Shown one piece after another: positions 17,301 through 26,022 of a DNA stretch of 64,000 nt. The notes beneath the pieces are model-generated. The model saw only the letters and a list, made by a program, of their open reading frames with translations, did not search any database and was not told where the DNA came from. The position numbers and the translations under genes were made by a program. The stretch is from Phycisphaerae bacterium (GTDB lineage: Bacteria; Planctomycetota; Phycisphaerae; UBA1845; Fen-1342): assembly GCA_028279405.1 (NCBI GenBank), contig JANQNU010000010.1:62001-126000 (forward strand), given 5' to 3'. Each line of letters opens with the position of its first letter. Within the stretch, counting starts at the first letter, position 1.

Positions 17301-19084
17301 GCGTCGGCCGCAGTCAGAGCGATCTGCAACAGTGTGTCATCGTCCGGCGCCTTGATTGCGCGCAATGCCTGCAACGCATCATCCGGTCGCTCGAGTTTCA
17401 TGTAGCTGATCGCCATCACGCGCAGAATCCGCGGATCGTTGGCATACTGCTCGACCGGACGAATCCGGTTCAGCAGGTCCAATGCCTCGCGATACTGCTC
17501 GAGCTCGTTCAGGATCTCGGCCTTGTTGAGGTACTGGATGATCGGCGGGTTGAGTTCTAACTTGCCCGTGTAGTCCGAGATCGCCGCATTCGTCCACTTC
17601 AGCGCCTCGCCAATCTGACCCTGCTCGCGGTAGAGCCGTGCCAGGCTCTCCGACGGCAACTGCCCGAAAAGCTTGATGAAACTCTGTGACGTTACCGCCT
17701 CATGGGCTTTGCTCAACGAGACGATCGCTTCGTTGTATTCATTGTTGAACATGTGGAAACGGCCACGCATGAAGTGCGTCAGGGCGTTGTCCGAATAGCG
17801 TCCCTCAGCAATGTCGAGGAACCGCTCGGACCACTCGCGACGTTTCGCAGCGCCGGGCTCGATGTTCTCCGGATCGACCGGATACGTACCCGCGATGTTG
17901 AATCCCTGGACCGCAAACTCGAGCGGCTCCAGCCGATACTCAGCAATCGCGGCCCGCGCACTGCGAACGCCGAGCGACTCTTCAAAACCGCGGACGAAGG
18001 TCTGCAGCGTAGCCTCGAGATCCTCAGCGTCGGGCATGATGCCCGTCGGCGTGACCAGGTTCGTCAACGCCAGCAAGCGGTACCCGGCCAACAACGCCGG
18101 TTCAATGTCGATTACCTTCTGCGCCTCGGCCCGGGCCCGATCGAGCAACGCGTCCAACTCGGCCTGTTCGACCTCGTCCCGACGCACCACCGCACGCTGG
18201 TAGTGGCAGCGCGCTCGATCCAGATGGAACTCCGCCGAATCCGGAACGGCCTGGATCGCGCGATCGATGGCAGCAAGCGCATCATCGAACAGTTTCATCT
18301 CGAGCAAGGTATTGACATAAAGACTGGTCAGGACGACGTTGTCCGGGTGCTGCGCGAGCACCGGCTGGCAAATCGCAATCAGCTTGTCGCGCAACGCCTC
18401 GCGTCGATCCTCATTGTTCGCAAACGGATGTTGCGACAGATACTCGCGCTCGTCCTGCGTTGCCCAGATCAATCGCACGAGCGCCACGCGCGGCGCATCC
18501 GGCTCGAGCGACGCCGCCCGATCCACCGCAGCGTTCGCGACCGCCAGCAGTTCGGGCTCCTCAGTGCGTAACTGGTAGGCACAGATCGCCTTCGAACACA
18601 ACGCGAGCACGTTGTCCGGCGACAACTCGAGCAGCGCCTCGGCATGCTTCAACTCGTCCCGGAGGTTGTTGTTCCCCCAGACTAAATTGAACCGCCGAAG
18701 CTCCCAGTAATAGTCGAGGGTCTTCTCCAACACCTCGGGGTCGGCGGGACGCTCGGCGACGACCCGCCGATACTCCGCTAGGGCCTCGAAGACCATCCCG
18801 GCCTTGTACGCCACGCGCGCAACATGTAGCCGATACCGCGCGTCCTTCTTGCCCGAGCCATCGGGATCCTTACTGACCCGGTAAGCGCGGTCGAAGAACT
18901 GGATAGCGCGCTCGAAGTCGCCCTTATCCTCGCTCAGCTTGGCGCGCGCAACCCAATCTTCCGGATCGCTGCGGTTCAGCGCCGCGCTGGCCACATATGT
19001 GACCCCGACCATGCCGAAAATGCCGAACACCGTCAGCATGGCCACGAGGTTCTTGTTGACCACTTTTTTCTTTTTCCGAGCCAT
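14333..19084 (-). CDS. Giant membrane-anchored TPR protein of the exosortase locus
   Basis: This 1583-residue protein begins with a basic stretch (MARKKKKVVNK) and one membrane helix (about 12-34); the rest is a long array of tetratricopeptide repeats, probably periplasmic, up to the C-terminal ALSKLQ. Repeats are recognisable throughout, for example ALxxFxRAYxxxxD and ALNNLAYLLATKGD late in the chain. It lies six bases after the EpsI-like gene and 41 before the tyrosine kinase. TPR proteins are commonly encoded with exosortases (PEP-CTERM system TPR proteins), but this one is much longer than the usual ones. It is probably a scaffold for polymer assembly or secretion; this is inference from context. 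Confidence 0.88.
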   Translation of the reverse strand: MARKKKKVVNKNLVAMLTVFGIFGMVGVTYVASAALNRSDPEDWVARAKLSEDKGDFERAIQFFDRAYRVSKDPDGSGKKDARYRLHVARVAYKAGMVFEALAEYRRVVAERPADPEVLEKTLDYYWELRRFNLVWGNNNLRDELKHAEALLELSPDNVLALCSKAICAYQLRTEEPELLAVANAAVDRAASLEPDAPRVALVRLIWATQDEREYLSQHPFANNEDRREALRDKLIAICQPVLAQHPDNVVLTSLYVNTLLEMKLFDDALAAIDRAIQAVPDSAEFHLDRARCHYQRAVVRRDEVEQAELDALLDRARAEAQKVIDIEPALLAGYRLLALTNLVTPTGIMPDAEDLEATLQTFVRGFEESLGVRSARAAIAEYRLEPLEFAVQGFNIAGTYPVDPENIEPGAAKRREWSERFLDIAEGRYSDNALTHFMRGRFHMFNNEYNEAIVSLSKAHEAVTSQSFIKLFGQLPSESLARLYREQGQIGEALKWTNAAISDYTGKLELNPPIIQYLNKAEILNELEQYREALDLLNRIRPVEQYANDPRILRVMAISYMKLERPDDALQALRAIKAPDDDTLLQIALTAADAGADEDAERTFQQLLDRDPANQRVIGALAGFLDKRERRGEIPGVLAALKSRNPDEQFHRWLDSLATRFTTTSMEERIGQLEQIAAQETDPFTRAVNYYNLYYFQNNLEEAQKWLDDAEKHRPDDRQVLEFQMAMAVRRGEFERAQKYAAKLGQQNADSAGGATYRGAVFLAEKKYDQAIQELLDAQAQLPVNSALQVKLARSYHGLGRVDEALVALNRAKEANPRDAEVHKLYYMIYRDQGETALAHEAIVSAAKLAPNDAEVLRQRELMDEEADPRKGIGIREKRRETDPTDVENLVRLVKLYDMLRREALRAGRPDMAETVRVKADARLREALKLEPGSLMAVAAAADFYAEIREAEPGIAAIRGFIEQKEGMRKVAGQVMLARFSEKLGDLAATDKAFADAREMVNRLAENEDQKRIANIRLGFELVDYQTRTQQSGPAEETARWLLAQLRPDVPAEHAQADEIRLRLISSLIDQKRYGDSEQELNDYVKRNPRDTRGLMLRADYHLRTGDSDQAYADFTSVLAINPDDIVARYGRGDLALRLRRYAEARNDLAYLKKLVVKWRGTALADRYELDTRSRLARLFEVTGEVELAEAELRELLEWLSDRVGVENLRQANADRLLRLFETAGRERKAEDVAAEYMAKYPQNAYWPYKMAELLMEREQFSAAASFYQKAIDLLEGNSPYIEARCQAQRLRALTQSNRALEARAVFDGLPADKRTPQVRISIAETFEALGDSGSASEAIQQGLVDGAERGGPTLSVALVPLSERLSAAEFGAACARAEAATSSAVAKSRLKNAAASKYLATDEYPPGLQLVEQVLASADPQSPEYGDALVIQAQLMDASGKVTEAVSGYERLLERNQDNVSALNNLAYLLATKGDRPEMALQYSQRAVDLMSGNPPLALMDTHAWVLYKNSRYDEAEVIMKEVLSIDPGYLPTIEHLAQMFQERGRAAEARQRFRQLRERAKEAGDEQSLRVAEEALSKLQ

Positions 19085-19090
19085 GCGTTC

Positions 19091-19909
19091 TTACCCTTCC
19101 GATCCCGCGTCCGATTGATCGCCCGTTGCCGAGGCACCCGTCACCTCGTCCCACGCGATGTGTTCCTCCATGAGGAGCGGAATCAGCTTGTCCAACAATC
19201 GGGGCAGCGCCGCCAGCGACGGCTCGCGACCGGCACCCTCATTCCGCAAATTCGAGAACCGAAACTCCAGCTTTGCAAAGTACGCATAACGCAGCAGCGG
19301 GTTCGCCAGACCGCGACGAACCTCCATACGCGACGTCGCATACTCCCCGTTCACGTGAAACAGATACAGGACCGTCATTGTCCCGCCGCGCGGTGCCGAA
19401 TAATCGGCCACCTTAACCGGAACTTCCGTCCCGTCCGCCAGCTCAACGGACACGGTCTTTGGCGGCCCCAGCGGGGCGTAGCCCGATGCCGCCAGGCACT
19501 CCTCCGGAACGTGCGGCACCACGTCCGGCGAACCCGTGTAGTAGGTGATGACGATGTCCGCGATCCGCACGGGGTCATTCGGAGCAACCGTGTCGTCAAT
19601 CAGACGCCACTGAAGAATCTCGTGGGTCCCGAGCTGAGCGATGACCTCCTTCGAGACCTCCGCCGGCTGCTTCGGGCTCCACCGATAGGCCGGTGCCATG
19701 CGCGTCCAGTCCGCGCGCGCCAGCGACTTCTTCAACGGCACCGGATCCTTCTGGATGTAATAGTCAAATATCGCGAGCACGCCGCGCATGCCGACGATTC
19801 CCGCCACCAGCAGCGCGACGCAGAGCACATAGCGCCCACTGATGATCGACCCGGCCGATGCCCGACGACCGGAGAGACTCACAGACTCGGTCTGGGGGGT
19901 TGTCGCCAT
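19091..19909 (-). CDS. Exosortase-associated EpsI-like protein
   Basis: This 272-residue protein has a membrane helix at about 27-48 and a periplasmic domain of the EpsI/DUF3485 type: near residues 120-150, ITYYTGSPDVVPHVPEECL aligns with the family's HxPExCxxxxGW signature, here with Tyr in place of Trp after the Gly. Such proteins occur beside exosortases in exopolysaccharide loci. It starts eight bases after the exosortase stop and ends six before the TPR gene, so the three are surely one transcript. The biochemical role of EpsI proteins is not established. Confidence 0.9.
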   Translation of the reverse strand: MATTPQTESVSLSGRRASAGSIISGRYVLCVALLVAGIVGMRGVLAIFDYYIQKDPVPLKKSLARADWTRMAPAYRWSPKQPAEVSKEVIAQLGTHEILQWRLIDDTVAPNDPVRIADIVITYYTGSPDVVPHVPEECLAASGYAPLGPPKTVSVELADGTEVPVKVADYSAPRGGTMTVLYLFHVNGEYATSRMEVRRGLANPLLRYAYFAKLEFRFSNLRNEGAGREPSLAALPRLLDKLIPLLMEEHIAWDEVTGASATGDQSDAGSEG

Positions 19910-19917
19910 GCCCGCAC

Positions 19918-20916
19918 CTACTCCCGTCCGCCGGCGGCCTGGGGAACGTCATCCAGGTCGTCCTCTTCCACCGTTACGAAGAGATTCGCCAGGATCCAGC
20001 CGACACCGTTGAACAGACCAAAGGCCAGCAACAGCACGGCGAACCCCAACATCATATGGTAGTTTCCTTCGGCATACTTGGGATCGACGAAGATGTGCAG
20101 CCAGCAGGTGATCACAACGCGGATCATGTTGCAGAACGTAGCAATCGGGATGCACATCAGCACGAGAACCACCCGATGCCAGAGCGGTCGCTCCGCCAGG
20201 AACGCAACCGCAACGCCCAAGGCGCACAACGTAATCGTGCTGCGCATGCCGCTACACGCGTCCGCAACGCCGATCATGCCACTGGTCGAACCATAGCTGT
20301 ACTCGATGATCGAAGAGAACCGCTCGATACTCAAGTCCGGCACGAAGCTCAGCAAGCTTGTGGCCACCCGTGCCGCAAGTTCGCGCAGCGGATTCGTCAA
20401 CGCAAAGTAAATCCCCTTCGGCAACGGGATCGCAAACAGCAGATAGGCGATGGGCAACCAGGCGAAACGCATGACCGGCAACCCGCATAGCAAGATCACC
20501 ACGCCCGCCAGGCACAACAGCATCAAGTAAGGCTGGGCGCGCCCCAACAAAATGACGCCCCACTCGGTCATCGAATAGACATACAGCAGGAAGGAGAGCA
20601 GGATCACCGGCACGCCCACCCAAGTCCCCTCGATCGGGCAGCGCCGAATCTGATCCCACCGCATGTACACCAAGTAGGCGCTGAAGATCGGGATCAACGG
20701 ACCGTGAGACCAGTCCGCACTGCCCGTCCACCCGCGAACCAACGACCCGATTCCCAGGAAGGACTGCACCGAGGCCGGCAAGAACGACAACTCCGGAATG
20801 AACCCGATCTGGTTCCAGAACAAGACGATAAACAGAACCGTGACGATTCCGGCCTTGATCTGCGCAGTGCGATCGAAGCTGATTCGCCAGTTCAGCGATG
20901 CCGCCGCGCGGTCCAT
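19918..20916 (-). CDS. Exosortase, membrane cysteine transpeptidase
   Basis: This 332-residue protein has about eight membrane helices and the exosortase/archaeosortase active site: Cys221 in VADACSGMRS, Arg266 in NMIRVV and His287 in GNYHMML. Exosortases cut PEP-CTERM-type C-terminal anchors and are thought to transfer the proteins to another carrier, in step with exopolysaccharide production. Directly downstream come the EpsI-like and TPR genes. The one clear PEP-CTERM protein in the window (37387-37911) is a plausible substrate, though further genes surely lie elsewhere. The exosortase subtype cannot be decided by eye. Confidence 0.93.
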   Translation of the reverse strand: MDRAAASLNWRISFDRTAQIKAGIVTVLFIVLFWNQIGFIPELSFLPASVQSFLGIGSLVRGWTGSADWSHGPLIPIFSAYLVYMRWDQIRRCPIEGTWVGVPVILLSFLLYVYSMTEWGVILLGRAQPYLMLLCLAGVVILLCGLPVMRFAWLPIAYLLFAIPLPKGIYFALTNPLRELAARVATSLLSFVPDLSIERFSSIIEYSYGSTSGMIGVADACSGMRSTITLCALGVAVAFLAERPLWHRVVLVLMCIPIATFCNMIRVVITCWLHIFVDPKYAEGNYHMMLGFAVLLLAFGLFNGVGWILANLFVTVEEDDLDDVPQAAGGRE

Positions 20917-21030
20917 GTCGCAGTCAACCCTCTCCCGCCAGCGCGGTCTCGTTGAAGTCCCAAGTGCCCAACTGCCTACACTCCTGCAATGAGCGGCTCA
21001 GGACCGCCACCGGTCGCGATCGCGCACTGC

Positions 21031-22548
21031 CTAGAACGGCAACCCGCGCGTTGCGCGCTGCTGCTGCCGTCGAATCTCGGGGTTCAGCCGCGCACCAAAG
21101 GAGTCCTTGTCCGCAAAGTTGCGGTCATACACAAAACCAAAACCATAGGTGAACCGGAACGAGTTGCGAACCACGAATAGAAACGGCGCGATGAAGTGCG
21201 TGCCGACATTCACGATGTCGTCGGCGCGCAGGAACACATCCTCTTCGAGACCGGCGAAAATCGCGTCCAGGTTCACCGGAATCGTCAACTGCTTGTCCGT
21301 TCCCTGCTCGCGCCGAATGATCTCCACCCGCTGCGGCCAAGCCAACGGCGAGAGACCACCAGTCATCGCAACCGCTTGCTTCAACGTGATCTCGCGGCCG
21401 CCGAACGCATAGACGCCCGGACGGCTAACCTCGCCCATCATGTAGAAGATGCCCGTGTCAACCGGGACTTGAATGACGTCACGATTGCGAACCACCACGT
21501 TGTACCGGTGGTCTCCGTTCCGAAGCGCCTTCACGTCGATCTCGATGACGCGCTGCTCCAATTCCAACTCAGGTACGTCATCCCAGTCCATCGCCTCCGG
21601 CGTCGGCGGATCGCTCGTCCGCGGCGCAGGGGTGTCATCCGCACGATTCGGTTCGGTATCCGCCAGCGAATCGAAGATCAACGGCTTCGGACGCTCCGGC
21701 TCTTCGATCATCGGCTCGTCGACCTTGGCCTCGTTGAACAACGCGTCGATCTCCCGCAACGTATTCGGGTCGTTATTCGCCGGCGGCGTGCTCTGCGCGA
21801 AGTACTCCGTCGAAAAGAGGTCGCCCTGGCTCGTGTCTTCGTCCGGCGGCGGGATCACCAACCCGCCCCGCCCCGTCGGCGCGTCGATCTCTCGCAGGAA
21901 ACCGTTGGCCGTTTCGCGCGGCCGGCGAATGATGTAAAGTCGCGAAACCTCCGCCCCCAACCCACGCGCTAAGCTGATCGCATCCAGCAACCGAAAATCA
22001 GGCATCGTGATCGGATACGGCCCGGCCGCCGCAACCGAACCGAGAATCGAGAACTGGCGACCGCGCCGATTCACCGTCACCAGCTGAACCAGCGGATCCG
22101 GAAGGATGTCCGCCTCGATCAGCCGCGACGAAACCTCACGCTCGGCCTCTTCTTCGGTCAGGCCGGCGAGCTTCACGTTCCCGAGCATCGGCAACCGCAG
22201 AAACCCCGCCGGGTTGATCTCCAGCTGCGCGGAGTATTGCGCCCCGGTCGTCGTCAGTTCCTCGATCTGAACGAGAACGGAGTCGCCACCGATCAGACGG
22301 TAGTCTTCGAAATCCGCCACGAGATCCTCGGCGGTCGGCTCCACGGCGTTCGGAATACCCGGCGGCGTGTCCCGCGGCGTCAATACGCTTCGAATCCCGT
22401 TCTCTTTGAACTCGAGCGGGAACTGACCCACCGCGGTCGGGTCGACGAAGCTGTTCGGCGGCAAAGCGGCGCAGCCACCCATCACCGTCGCGCAAAGTAT
22501 GCACGTCAACCACTGTAAAAACTGTCTCCGTTTGCGCGAAAAACGCAT
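21031..22548 (-). CDS. Wza-like polysaccharide export lipoprotein
   Basis: This outer-membrane polysaccharide export protein has 505 residues. The start at 22548 is fixed by GGGAGGAG six bases upstream; the longer frame to 22638 would begin inside the promoter -10 box. The signal peptide ends in the lipobox-like MGGC, so it is a probable Lgt client. The Poly_export domain follows (about 85-165, DSVLVQIEELT to PDPLVQLVTV), then SLBB-type soluble ligand-binding beta-grasp domains (about 165-205 and 370-440, GRQFSILGSVAAAGPYPI and FYMMGEVSRPGVYA). An Asp/Glu/Pro-rich linker separates them (about 240-330). It heads the operon. Confidence 0.9.
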   Translation of the reverse strand: MRFSRKRRQFLQWLTCILCATVMGGCAALPPNSFVDPTAVGQFPLEFKENGIRSVLTPRDTPPGIPNAVEPTAEDLVADFEDYRLIGGDSVLVQIEELTTTGAQYSAQLEINPAGFLRLPMLGNVKLAGLTEEEAEREVSSRLIEADILPDPLVQLVTVNRRGRQFSILGSVAAAGPYPITMPDFRLLDAISLARGLGAEVSRLYIIRRPRETANGFLREIDAPTGRGGLVIPPPDEDTSQGDLFSTEYFAQSTPPANNDPNTLREIDALFNEAKVDEPMIEEPERPKPLIFDSLADTEPNRADDTPAPRTSDPPTPEAMDWDDVPELELEQRVIEIDVKALRNGDHRYNVVVRNRDVIQVPVDTGIFYMMGEVSRPGVYAFGGREITLKQAVAMTGGLSPLAWPQRVEIIRREQGTDKQLTIPVNLDAIFAGLEEDVFLRADDIVNVGTHFIAPFLFVVRNSFRFTYGFGFVYDRNFADKDSFGARLNPEIRRQQQRATRGLPF

Positions 22549-22636
22549 CCGGTTCTCCTCCCACATAGGGGTAAACCAACCCATCTCAAACCGACAGACC
22601 CGGGTCGCGATCGCGGCATTCTCCGGCAGATCAGGC

Positions 22637-22666
22637 AATGTACCCGGCGCTCTCCAACGCTGTCAA
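22637..22666 (-). promoter_or_regulatory. Promoter of the exopolysaccharide/exosortase operon
   Basis: A consensus TTGACA (22666-22661) and TACATT (22642-22637) are spaced by 18 bases on the minus strand. Transcription would start near 22630, leaving a leader of about 80 bases before the export-protein gene. Confidence 0.65.
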
Positions 22667-22859
22667 ATCCAGCATCCGGCTTGAGTTATCGCCGCGCCCA
22701 ACGCTCTGTACGCTCGCTGACGACCCGCGGTTCCGCCAAGCAGATGCTTCTGCTCGATTTATCGGCACAGCAGCCGGATAGCCTTGTGCCCAACCGGCCG
22801 CAGACCCGCGCCCATCCCCGCCGATAGAAAAGGCGATCGATTGGTAATCGGGGCAGCAA

Positions 22860-23609
22860 ATGCGACAGCCACACCACAAAACCCTGATCCTCGGCGCCGG
22901 AGGCCACGGCAGGGTGGTCCTCGACATCCTCCTCCACGCCGGCGACACCTCGATCGTCGGCTTTCTCGACAACAACCGCTCGATCCACGGTCGCTCCATC
23001 GACGGCTATCCCGTGCTCGGCGCCATCGATGACCTGGGCCCGCTGGCAAAGGAACATGCGGTGGACGGTGCGATCATCGCGATCGGCGACAACGGCACCC
23101 GGCGTCGACTAGCACGCCAGGTCGACGCCGAAGGGCTCCCTCTGGTCTCCGCAATCCACCCCGCGACGAGCATCGCATCCAACGCCGCGATCGGGCGAAA
23201 TGCCGTAATTGCCGCTGGATCAGTCGTTTGCGCGCATTGCCAGATCGGCGACTCGGTCATTCTCAACACCGGCTGCATCGTGGATCACCAGACCATGATC
23301 GGCGAAGGCGTCCACGTGTGTCCCGGCGTGCGCATGGCCGGTCGCGTCAAGGTCGAATCCGGAGCGTTCATCGGCATTAGCGCCACGATCATCCCCAGCG
23401 TCACCATCGGCTGCGAGGCAAGCATCGGCGCCGGCGCCGTGGTCCTCGAAAGCGTTCCTCCCCTAGCCACGGCGGTAGGCGTCCCCGCCCGCGTAATCGG
23501 GCTCGATCGGGCTGACGAGGACGAACTCGCGATGCTGCAGCCAGTGGCCGCCATGGCCCGCCAGCCGGCACCACACGCCGCGACCGAGTCTGCGGACCGG
23601 AACGACTAG
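22860..23609 (+). CDS. NeuD/PglD-type sugar O/N-acyltransferase
   Basis: This 249-residue protein starts with a Rossmann-like segment ILGAGGHGRVVLDIL, the signature of the NeuD/PglD sugar acyltransferases, and continues with left-handed beta-helix hexapeptide repeats (about 105-215, with IGRNAVIAAG, IGDSVILNTG and SIGAGAVV). These enzymes transfer an acetyl group from acetyl-CoA to an amino sugar or sialic acid on a nucleotide carrier. It is divergent from the exopolysaccharide operon, so a role in modifying that polymer is plausible. Its last four bases overlap the 3' end of the convergent dockerin-protein gene. Confidence 0.85.
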   Translation: MRQPHHKTLILGAGGHGRVVLDILLHAGDTSIVGFLDNNRSIHGRSIDGYPVLGAIDDLGPLAKEHAVDGAIIAIGDNGTRRRLARQVDAEGLPLVSAIHPATSIASNAAIGRNAVIAAGSVVCAHCQIGDSVILNTGCIVDHQTMIGEGVHVCPGVRMAGRVKVESGAFIGISATIIPSVTIGCEASIGAGAVVLESVPPLATAVGVPARVIGLDRADEDELAMLQPVAAMARQPAPHAATESADRND

Positions 23610-25459
23610 CCGTCGGCGATCAACGCCACAAAGCAGTTGATGTCGCCTACCGTGACCGCGCCGTCCCCGGAACAGTCGCCATTCTCCGGCTCACAATCGG
23701 GGAATTGTGACGCGTACGCGACCGGATCGGTCAGCAACAGAACGAAGGGGTTGATGTCCCCGACCGAAACCTGCCCGTCACAATTGACGTCACCGAGCAG
23801 CCCGTCGGTCGGCGCCGCAAGGACCGCCAACGCCGTCGAGCCGTCGGTGAAGAACAGTTCCAGCACCACTTCGTCGGCATCGCTGACGCCAAATCCAACC
23901 CCGAAGGTCGCCAGCACTCGTACGTCACTTCCGTCCCCCCCTACGTCGATCTCCTGTCCGGTCCGCAGCAATTGCCGAATCGTCCCGGATGGCTCGGCGA
24001 GGAAGTACCCGAAGTTGTTTCCGGGCCCGATCCCGGGACCCTGAATCATGTGACTGAAAAAGAGCCGACCGCCGTCCGTCAGTCGAAGGAAATCGCTACG
24101 CCCAACGAACGCCACGCCCGGATCTGCGTCCGGGACCGGAAGCCCCTCGTGAATCACGAGTTCGAGTTGGCCGGGAACATCCCACCAGATTCCCTCGGTC
24201 AGATCGAGCGGGTTCAGGTCTTCGCTCGCCAGGCCGCGAAACACGACCCGATGCTGGCGGTTGAACTCTCCGCCCAGAAATCCGGCGAACGTGAAGTTCT
24301 CCGCCATGCCCGGCGGACGGTCGCCCGGCGCCGAATCCTGCAACGGCAGCGTTCCCTTGACGATCAGCTCCAGCGCTCCGCCGCGATTGGTCCAGATCCC
24401 GCGCATAAACGGCCCCAGGTCACCGTTGGCCATCCGAGACGAAAAAACGACCGCACCATCTCGCATCAACAACGAGAATGTCTCCGTGAACGGAAGGATG
24501 CCATTGTTGTTCCCGAACCGAGCGCCGGGAAACCCGGGAACCGGGTCACCCTCGCGTACGAGGCGGCGCAGCTCCGCACCTTCTTGAATCCAGATCCCCT
24601 GATTGTTGAACTCGTTGACACCAGGCCCCGCAAGGTTGCCGATCAGCGCCAGTCCGCCGACGCGCGGATCGGTCGCCATCACGGCCAACGCGTCCACGTC
24701 GGTAAACAGCCCGCTCTCGCCGAACACCACTCCCGGCTCGGTGTCCGGCGCACTCGCGCCCGCGATCACAAAGAGCGCCAGCGTGTCCGCCGTATCGCCG
24801 ACGAAGACCGCGGGAACCACCTCCTGCGAGTGCGTGAGCTCTATGTTCATGAATGCTCGAATCGTCCCCTGTTCGTCGATCGCTGGTCGTAACGACCGTG
24901 CACTACGCCAAACGGCACCCATCCCGGGAACTGCATCCCCTTCGCGCAAGATGCGCCGCAACATCCCTGACCGATCGGTCCAGAAACCTTCGTTGTTGGT
25001 TCCGAACACCTCGTCGACGCCGGGCCCACGCAGGCCGCCGGCAATTACGACGCCGCCGTCGCTGCCTGTCGGGAAGACCGTGCTCAGTCCGCTGGGAAAA
25101 CCGACGAACGTGATCCCGGCCGCCGTGTCGGGGGCGGGGTCGCCACTTCGCGCCACGGCGACCAGTCCTGTCGCATCCTCTTTCCAGATGCCCAGCGCGT
25201 TGGGCTCGATCGTGTTCGGATCGCCTTCGCCGACGAAGGCGTGGAACGAAACGCGGCCGACGTTGTCAATGTTCGGCGGCGCGAACAGCGACCCGCCGAT
25301 ACCCGGATGACTACCGAAATGCTCGAAGACGATTCCGTCCGGCGCACTCGGCGCCGATTGACCGCGCAGTGCGACAATGCGGATCTCCGACGCGGCCGCC
25401 GATATGGAAAGAAGCCCCCAAACGCACGAAGCCAGCGCCAGCCACCGTGTGCCGTCCAT
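23606..25459 (-). CDS. Secreted tandem NxxG repeat protein with dockerin-like end
   Basis: This 617-residue protein has a signal peptide (about 1-22) and, through 40-540, tandem blocks with a NxxGxxxF core (for instance DNVGRVSFHAF) followed by GIW and LVREGDPVPG-like strands, resembling the choice-of-anchor tandem NxxGxxxAxxN repeat family. Its final 60 residues have two EF-hand-like loops (GDVNCDGQVSVGDIN and GDCSGDGAVTVGDIN), again dockerin-like. It is likely exported and surface-bound. A GGGAAGG lies upstream of the start. No enzymatic motif was seen, so the role is unknown. Confidence 0.75.
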   Translation of the reverse strand: MDGTRWLALASCVWGLLSISAAASEIRIVALRGQSAPSAPDGIVFEHFGSHPGIGGSLFAPPNIDNVGRVSFHAFVGEGDPNTIEPNALGIWKEDATGLVAVARSGDPAPDTAAGITFVGFPSGLSTVFPTGSDGGVVIAGGLRGPGVDEVFGTNNEGFWTDRSGMLRRILREGDAVPGMGAVWRSARSLRPAIDEQGTIRAFMNIELTHSQEVVPAVFVGDTADTLALFVIAGASAPDTEPGVVFGESGLFTDVDALAVMATDPRVGGLALIGNLAGPGVNEFNNQGIWIQEGAELRRLVREGDPVPGFPGARFGNNNGILPFTETFSLLMRDGAVVFSSRMANGDLGPFMRGIWTNRGGALELIVKGTLPLQDSAPGDRPPGMAENFTFAGFLGGEFNRQHRVVFRGLASEDLNPLDLTEGIWWDVPGQLELVIHEGLPVPDADPGVAFVGRSDFLRLTDGGRLFFSHMIQGPGIGPGNNFGYFLAEPSGTIRQLLRTGQEIDVGGDGSDVRVLATFGVGFGVSDADEVVLELFFTDGSTALAVLAAPTDGLLGDVNCDGQVSVGDINPFVLLLTDPVAYASQFPDCEPENGDCSGDGAVTVGDINCFVALIADG

Positions 25460-25564
25460 TCAGACACCTTCCCTTTCAGGCGGCCCGCCGAGCGATCGAT
25501 GGTAAATATCTAACGGTGCAGGATCAAGGAATTTCCTCGCACGGGGCGTTGGTCGATCGCGCAA

Positions 25565-25915
25565 TCAGCGTCGCGCGGTCCGGACCGAAGGCTTGCGCCC
25601 AGACCGCTCCCAGGCACGCACTACCCGGTGCTCAGGTGTGTCGGTCTGATGTTGGCGCGTCGATTCGACCAGCCCCCGCCGGTGCAGAATGCGCAATGCC
25701 TGCTGCACGGCGCTCTTGGACAGACCGGTTTCGTTGGCGATTCCCTGATGGCTGACCCGTAGCGGCTCGCGCCGGCGCTGCCCCAGCGTGTGGCGCCACA
25801 AGAAGAGGTAAACGAGAAAAGCCGCAGGCGAACGATCGTGCCCGGCCAAGTCGCGAAGCAGGACGTCAACGACATAACCGTCGACGGCGATGGGATTGCG
25901 CGCTGTCATGTTCAT
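25565..25915 (-). CDS. Small winged-helix transcriptional regulator
   Basis: This 116-residue basic protein has a helix-turn-helix: SHQGIANETGLSKSAVQQALRILHRRGLV (residues 55-83) is a typical winged-helix arrangement as in replication-initiator-like and MarR/GntR-like HTH modules. The N-terminal half (about 15-50) is predicted helical and the C-terminal 25 residues are basic. No effector domain is present, so it may sense nothing or act with a partner. The regulated genes are unknown; the VOC-family gene 107 bases away runs in the opposite direction. Confidence 0.7.
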   Translation of the reverse strand: MNMTARNPIAVDGYVVDVLLRDLAGHDRSPAAFLVYLFLWRHTLGQRRREPLRVSHQGIANETGLSKSAVQQALRILHRRGLVESTRQHQTDTPEHRVVRAWERSGRKPSVRTARR

Positions 25916-26022
25916 TACTATAGCGGAAGATCCCTCCCTTGAACCGGGCGCGCCCGCTCGGCAATATCGACGCGACCGATCGAACCCAAACGCGACGTTA
26001 CGAAATGGGAAGGAGTGACCTC

